From positions 868,001 to 932,000 of the forward strand of contig CAWCXF010000008.1 of assembly GCA_963799455.1 (NCBI GenBank): 64,000 nucleotides of DNA, given 5' to 3'. The stretch is from CAWCXF01 sp963799455 (GTDB lineage: Bacteria > Pseudomonadota > Alphaproteobacteria > Rhodobacterales > Rhodobacteraceae). Numbering within the stretch: the first letter of the stretch is position 1; each line of letters opens with the position of its first letter. Both the position numbers and the translations under genes were made by a program. Under the pieces are notes generated by a model. The model searched no databases. It saw only the letters and a program-made list of their open reading frames with translations, and was not told where the DNA came from. Positions 60,273 through 64,000 of the stretch are shown in pieces.

Positions 60273-61299
60273 CGCGCAGACGGTCGGGGTGGGACGCGAG
60301 GCGCGCCACGGCGAGGCGCGCGTCACGACGCTGCGGGCCGAGCTGGTCCGCATCGCCGTGATCGCCGCCGCATTCGCCGTGCTGCTCGTCCTGTTCCGGG
60401 ACGACCCCTTCGTCCTCAACATCATGGCCTACACGTTCCTCTTCGCGGCGCTGTCGTCGAGCTGGAACATCATCGGCGGCTTCGGCGGGCAGTTCTCGCT
60501 GGGCCACGGCGTGTTCTTCGCCATCGGCGCCTACGTCACCGCCAACCTCTACTTCCACTGGGGCATCTCGCCCTGGCTCTCGCTGATCCCGGCGGCGATC
60601 CTGGCCAGCATCGTCGCCGTGGCGGTGTCGTGGCCGACCTTCCGCCTCAGGGGGCCGTTCTTCGCGATCGCCACGCTCGCGCTCAACGAGGTGGCCTTCG
60701 TGCTGGCCAACTACTTCGACCTCCTGACGGGAGGGCCGCGCGGGATGATGCTGCCGTTCAGGGCGGGGTTGCTCAACATGGTCTTCGCCAGCCGCCTGCC
60801 CTACGCGGTGATCATGTTCGGCTTCCTGCTGGTCTGCCTGGTGGTCAGCGCGATCGTCCTGCGCAGCCGGCTCGGCTACTACCTGCAGGCCGTGCACCTC
60901 GACGAGGACGCGGCGCGCGCCTCGGGCATCGACATCCTGAAGGTCAAGCTCGCCGGCATGGCGATCAGCGCCGCGCTGACCGGGATCGGCGGCTCGCTCT
61001 TCGCCATGTACCTGCGCTTCGTCGATCCGCCGACGCTGCTCAGCATCCAGGACATCGGCGTGAAGTTCCTCCTGATCGCGCTGATCGGGGTGGGCACGCT
61101 CTACGGCCCGCTGGCCGGGGCGCTCCTGATCATCCCGCTGGAGTTCCAGCTCCGGGCGACGCTGGGCGGCGCCATCCCCGGCGCGAACCTCTTGATCCTC
61201 GGCGGGCTGCTGGTGCTCTTCGCGCTCTTCATGCGCCGCGGCGTGATCGGGGCGGGCGAGGCGCTCTGGCGCAGGATGAGGGTCGGGCGCCATGGCTGA
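60259..61299 (+). CDS. livM: ABC transporter permease LivM
   Basis: 346 aa from the GTG at 60259 within the end of livH. Around ten membrane segments. NIIGGFGGQFSLGHGVFFAIGAYVTANLYF and RLRGPFFAIATLALNEV are typical; GIDILKVKLAGMAISAALTGIGGSLFAMYLRFVDP is the family's cytoplasmic coupling part. The stop overlaps the livG start by eight bases. Forms the heteromeric channel with LivH. Confidence 0.96.
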   Translation: MSRTDAQTVGVGREARHGEARVTTLRAELVRIAVIAAAFAVLLVLFRDDPFVLNIMAYTFLFAALSSSWNIIGGFGGQFSLGHGVFFAIGAYVTANLYFHWGISPWLSLIPAAILASIVAVAVSWPTFRLRGPFFAIATLALNEVAFVLANYFDLLTGGPRGMMLPFRAGLLNMVFASRLPYAVIMFGFLLVCLVVSAIVLRSRLGYYLQAVHLDEDAARASGIDILKVKLAGMAISAALTGIGGSLFAMYLRFVDPPTLLSIQDIGVKFLLIALIGVGTLYGPLAGALLIIPLEFQLRATLGGAIPGANLLILGGLLVLFALFMRRGVIGAGEALWRRMRVGRHG

Positions 61300-62017
61300 G
61301 CCGGTCCTGTCGGTCCAGAGCCTCACCAAGCGCTTCGGCGGCCTGGTCGCGGTCGGCGAGGTCTCCTTCGACCTCGCCCCGGGCGACCTGATGTCGATCA
61401 TAGGCCCGAACGGGGCCGGCAAGACGACGCTGTTCAACCTCGTGACCGGGCAGTTCCCGCCCAGCTCCGGCCGCGTGATCTACAAGGGAGACGACATCTC
61501 GCACCTGCCGCCGCAGGCGCGGGCGCAGATCGGCTTCGGCCGGACCTTCCAGATCTCCAAGACGCTGACCTCGCTGACGGCGCTCGAGAACGCGATGATC
61601 GGGGCGTTCCTGCACCGTCGCAACCTCTCCAGGGCCGCCGACCACGCGATGGGGATCCTCGACCTGGTCGGGCTCGGGGCGCGGGCGAGCGTCACCGCGG
61701 GCACGCTGACCCTCAGCGAGCGGCGGCGGCTCGAGATCGCGCGCGCGCTGGCGCTCGACTGCTCGGTGCTCCTGCTCGACGAGGTGATGGCCGGCCTCAA
61801 CCAGCGGGAGGTGGAGAGCGTCATCGAGCTGGTGCGCCGGCTCCACCGGGACGGCCTGACCATCCTCGTCATCGAGCACAACCTCAAGGTCGTCCGCGCC
61901 TTCGAGAGCCGCGTCATCGTCCTGGACTTCGGACGGCTCATCGCCGACGGCACGCCCGACGAGGTGCTGTCCGACCCGCAGGTGGTCGAGGCCTATCTCG
62001 GGAGGCAGGAGGCGTGA
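61292..62017 (+). CDS. livG: ABC transporter ATP-binding protein LivG
   Basis: 241 aa. Walker A GPNGAGKTTLFNLVTG, Q-loop region QIGFGRTFQISKTL, signature LTLSERRRLEIARALAL (the usual LSxGQ replaced by LSERR), Walker B VLLLDEVMAGLNQRE, H-loop LVIEHNLK. The DEVMAGL/LSERR variant is seen in a group of LivG proteins and should still hydrolyse ATP because the Walker B Glu is kept. Starts eight bases before the end of livM; overlaps livF by four bases. Confidence 0.96.
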   Translation: MAEPVLSVQSLTKRFGGLVAVGEVSFDLAPGDLMSIIGPNGAGKTTLFNLVTGQFPPSSGRVIYKGDDISHLPPQARAQIGFGRTFQISKTLTSLTALENAMIGAFLHRRNLSRAADHAMGILDLVGLGARASVTAGTLTLSERRRLEIARALALDCSVLLLDEVMAGLNQREVESVIELVRRLHRDGLTILVIEHNLKVVRAFESRVIVLDFGRLIADGTPDEVLSDPQVVEAYLGRQEA

Positions 62018-62730
62018 GCACATCCCTTCGGGTCAGGGACGTGGCCGCCGGATACGGCCAGGCCAGCGTGCTCGAGGGCGTCTCCTTCGAGGCCGAGGCG
62101 GGCGAGATCATCGCCATCGTCGGCGCCAACGGGGCGGGCAAGACCACGCTCCTCAACACCGTCGCCGGGATCGTCCGGGCGCGCTCGGGCACGATCCTGC
62201 TCGGGGATCTCGACGTCACCAGCATGGCCGCGCACCGTCTGCCGTCGAAGGGGCTGGCGATGGTGCCGGAGGGCGGCCGGCTGTTCCCGTTCATGACCGT
62301 GCGCGAGAACCTCGAGGTCGGGGGCTTCTGCCGGCGCGGCACGCCGGAGTTCCGGACGGGCCTCGACGAGGTGATGGAGCTCTTCCCGATCCTGCGCCAG
62401 CGCCGGGACCAGCTCGCCGGCTCGCTCTCGGGCGGCGAGCGGCAGATGTGCGCCATCGCGCGCGCGGTGATGAGCCAGCCGCAGGTCATCATGCTCGACG
62501 AGCCCTCGGTGGGCCTGTCGCCCAAGATGGTCCACCAGGTGTTCGCTCTGGTAAAGGCGCTGGCCGAGACGAAGGGGCTGACGGTGGTGCTGGTCGAGCA
62601 GAACGTGGCCGAGGCGCTGGGCGCCTCCGACCGTGCCTACGTGCTCGACCACGGCGCGATCGTGCGGACCGCCCGCTCGGCCGAGCTCGCCGGCGACCCG
62701 GCGATCCGCGAAGCCTACATGGGATTGTGA
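62014..62730 (+). CDS. livF: ABC transporter ATP-binding protein LivF
   Basis: 238 aa from the GTG at 62014. Walker A GANGAGKTTLLNTVAG, LSGGERQMCAIARAVM signature, Walker B VIMLDEPSVGLSPKMVHQ, H-loop VLVEQNVAEAL. The canonical ATPase that pairs with LivG. Completes the five-part importer: binding protein, LivH, LivM, LivG, LivF. Followed three bases later by an SDR gene, so transporter and enzymes share a transcript. Confidence 0.96.
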   Translation: MSTSLRVRDVAAGYGQASVLEGVSFEAEAGEIIAIVGANGAGKTTLLNTVAGIVRARSGTILLGDLDVTSMAAHRLPSKGLAMVPEGGRLFPFMTVRENLEVGGFCRRGTPEFRTGLDEVMELFPILRQRRDQLAGSLSGGERQMCAIARAVMSQPQVIMLDEPSVGLSPKMVHQVFALVKALAETKGLTVVLVEQNVAEALGASDRAYVLDHGAIVRTARSAELAGDPAIREAYMGL

Positions 62731-62733
62731 GCC

Positions 62734-63528
62734 GTGACGACCAACCCATCCACCGCGCCCGTGGCGCTCGTCTCGGGCGGCGGCACCGGCGTCGGCGCGG
62801 CCACCGCCCGGCACCTGGCCGCCCGCGGCTGCCGCGTCGCCGTCAACTACCGCCGCAGCGCCGACGCGGCCGAGGAGACGGCCGCCGCCTGCCGGGCGGA
62901 GGGGGTGGAGGCGATGGCGCTCAAGGGCGATGTCGCCGCCGACGCCGACTGCCGCGCGCTGGTCGCGCGGACGATCGAGGCCTGGGGCCGGCTCGACGTC
63001 CTCGTCTGCAGCGCCGGGAACACCCAGTTCGTCCGGCTCTCGGACTTCGAAGCGCAGAACGCGGAGGACTTCCAGCGCGTCTATGCCACCAACGTGCTCG
63101 GCGTCTACCAGCTCGTCCGCGCCGCGGCCCCGCATCTGCGCGCGAGCGGGCATGGCGCCGTCGTCGCGGTCTCGTCGATCGCGGGGCTGAACGGGAACGG
63201 CAGCGCGCTCGCCTACATCGCCTCCAAGGGCGCTCTGAACAGCCTGACCCTGGCCTTGGCGCGCCTCCTGGCGCCGCAGGTCCGGGTCAATGCCGTGCTG
63301 CCCGGCCTGATCGAGTCCGGCTGGTTCCTGAACGGGATGGACGAGGCGCGCTACGAGCAGATCCGCGAGCGCGCGGCGAGCGCGTCGGCGCTGGAGACGA
63401 ACTGCACGCCAGAGGACATCGCCGACGCGGCGGTGTTCCTGGCGCTCGACGCCCGCAGGATGACCGGCCAGCTGATGGTCGTGGATGCGGGGTGGCTCCT
63501 CGGGCGCGCCGTGCGCGTCTCCCGCTGA
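62734..63528 (+). CDS. Short-chain dehydrogenase/reductase (SDR)
   Basis: 264 aa from the GTG at 62734. Cofactor loop LVSGGGTGVGAATARHLA; after strand 2 NYRRSADAAEETA, whose Arg residues favour NADP(H); NTQFV in place of the usual NNAG; catalytic Ser in AVSSIAGLNG; YIASKGAL as catalytic Tyr/Lys. Likely a 3-hydroxyacyl-CoA or hydroxyacid dehydrogenase of the pathway. Downstream of livF in the same direction. Confidence 0.9.
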   Translation: MTTNPSTAPVALVSGGGTGVGAATARHLAARGCRVAVNYRRSADAAEETAAACRAEGVEAMALKGDVAADADCRALVARTIEAWGRLDVLVCSAGNTQFVRLSDFEAQNAEDFQRVYATNVLGVYQLVRAAAPHLRASGHGAVVAVSSIAGLNGNGSALAYIASKGALNSLTLALARLLAPQVRVNAVLPGLIESGWFLNGMDEARYEQIRERAASASALETNCTPEDIADAAVFLALDARRMTGQLMVVDAGWLLGRAVRVSR

Positions 63529-63557
63529 GCCCGGCCCTGAGGCGGAGAGGTCAGGAC

Positions 63558-64000
63558 ATGTCCCGCCACGACGCGCTGATGGCCTTCGAGTTCCCCGAGT
63601 TCGAGCAGAGCTACACCGCGCGCGACACCATGCTCTACGCGCTCGGGGTGGGCGCCGGCCACGACCGGCTCGACCCGTTCGAGCTCTCCCTCGCCTACGA
63701 GCGGGATCTCGTGGCGATCCCCGCCATGGCGGTGACGCTGGCCTATCCCGGCTTCTGGTATCGCGACCTCGACCCCGGGCTCGACTTCCTGCGGACGGTG
63801 CACGCCTCCGAGCGGTTCGAGATCCACCGGCCCCTGCCCGTGGCGGCCACCGTCGTCGCGCGGCCGCGGATCGTCGCGATCCACGACAAGGGCGAGGGCC
63901 GCGGCAGCCTGGTCGTCAGCCGGCGCGAGATCGCCGAGAAGGGGTCCGGCGCGCGCCTGGCCACGGTGACGCAGACGGCGTTCTGCCGGGGCGACGGCGG
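63558..64000 (+). CDS. MaoC-like (FAS1-type N-terminal) enoyl-CoA hydratase, partial
   Basis: 147 codons before the window ends. SRHDALMAFEFPEFEQSYTARDTMLYALGVGAGHDRLDPFELSLAYE is the N-terminal half of the two-hotdog MaoC hydratases (peroxisomal MFE-2 hydratase 2 type), which continue with a C-terminal catalytic hotdog beyond base 64000. FLRTVHASERFEIHRPLPVAATVVARPRIV is the matching hotdog strand set. ATG at 63558 with GGAGAGGTCAGG upstream. It would hydrate an enoyl-CoA, with stereochemistry opposite to the crotonase at 54550 if family rules hold. Confidence 0.85.
   Translation, partial: MSRHDALMAFEFPEFEQSYTARDTMLYALGVGAGHDRLDPFELSLAYERDLVAIPAMAVTLAYPGFWYRDLDPGLDFLRTVHASERFEIHRPLPVAATVVARPRIVAIHDKGEGRGSLVVSRREIAEKGSGARLATVTQTAFCRGDG

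Overview
The window is very GC-rich and densely coded. It comes from an alphaproteobacterium, most likely Rhodobacterales. The basis is the cytochrome oxidase order ctaC-ctaB-small membrane ORF-ctaG-ctaE-SURF1-thrC next to tldD, together with many TRAP transporters, FCD-type GntR regulators and ATGA stop/start overlaps. I cannot name the genus.

Layout. 1-7693 is chromosomal core: thrC (cut by the window edge), SURF1, ctaE, ctaG, a 70-aa membrane ORF, ctaB and ctaC on the minus strand, then tldD and a Pcm-like methyltransferase on the plus strand. 7728-13798 is a worn-down phage-type island, all minus strand: integrase, small helix-turn-helix proteins, a tandemly duplicated small gene family and a capsid-like protein. 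I see no terminase, portal or tail genes. 13916-17830 is an insertion-sequence mosaic: an IS5-family element abuts a truncated IS21 element, which abuts a truncated, frameshifted IS256 element. A tRNA-Gln follows at about 17.9-18.0 kb.

18.1-47.7 kb is catabolic and transport DNA. TRAP transporter 1 with an SDR, a NIPSNAP protein and an SDR relic is divergent from a three-gene 2-oxoacid dehydrogenase (E2, E1-alpha, E1-beta, no E3) plus an SDR. TRAP transporter 2 follows, then a 2-hydroxyacid module (HpcH aldolase, D-2-hydroxyacid dehydrogenase, FMN alpha-hydroxyacid oxidase) with a GST-like gene. Next come crotonases, a thioesterase, an LvaA/ACAD11-type kinase, an acyl-CoA synthetase, a quinone oxidoreductase, a thiolase and two GntR regulators. 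Several genes here are broken: a FadN-like fusion enzyme (amber stop plus frameshift), a nitronate monooxygenase (internal deletion) and an acyl-CoA dehydrogenase (three frameshifts). The module looks as if it is decaying.

47.9-64 kb is an intact second catabolic cluster: a family III CoA-transferase, HyuB/HyuA-type hydantoinase-oxoprolinase subunits, and divergently acyl-CoA dehydrogenase, enoyl-CoA hydratase, a second CoA-transferase, an SCP2-type thiolase, a DUF35 zinc-ribbon protein, a complete branched-chain-amino-acid-type ABC importer, an SDR and a MaoC-like hydratase. My inference is uptake of a small acid, amide or lactam by the ABC system, ATP-dependent ring or amide opening by HyuAB, CoA loading, beta-oxidation-like steps, and carbon-carbon cleavage by the thiolase/DUF35 pair. 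The substrate is unknown; this is the best candidate for an undescribed pathway. A GGACCA/TGGTCC motif recurs in four intergenic regions and may mark a common regulon.
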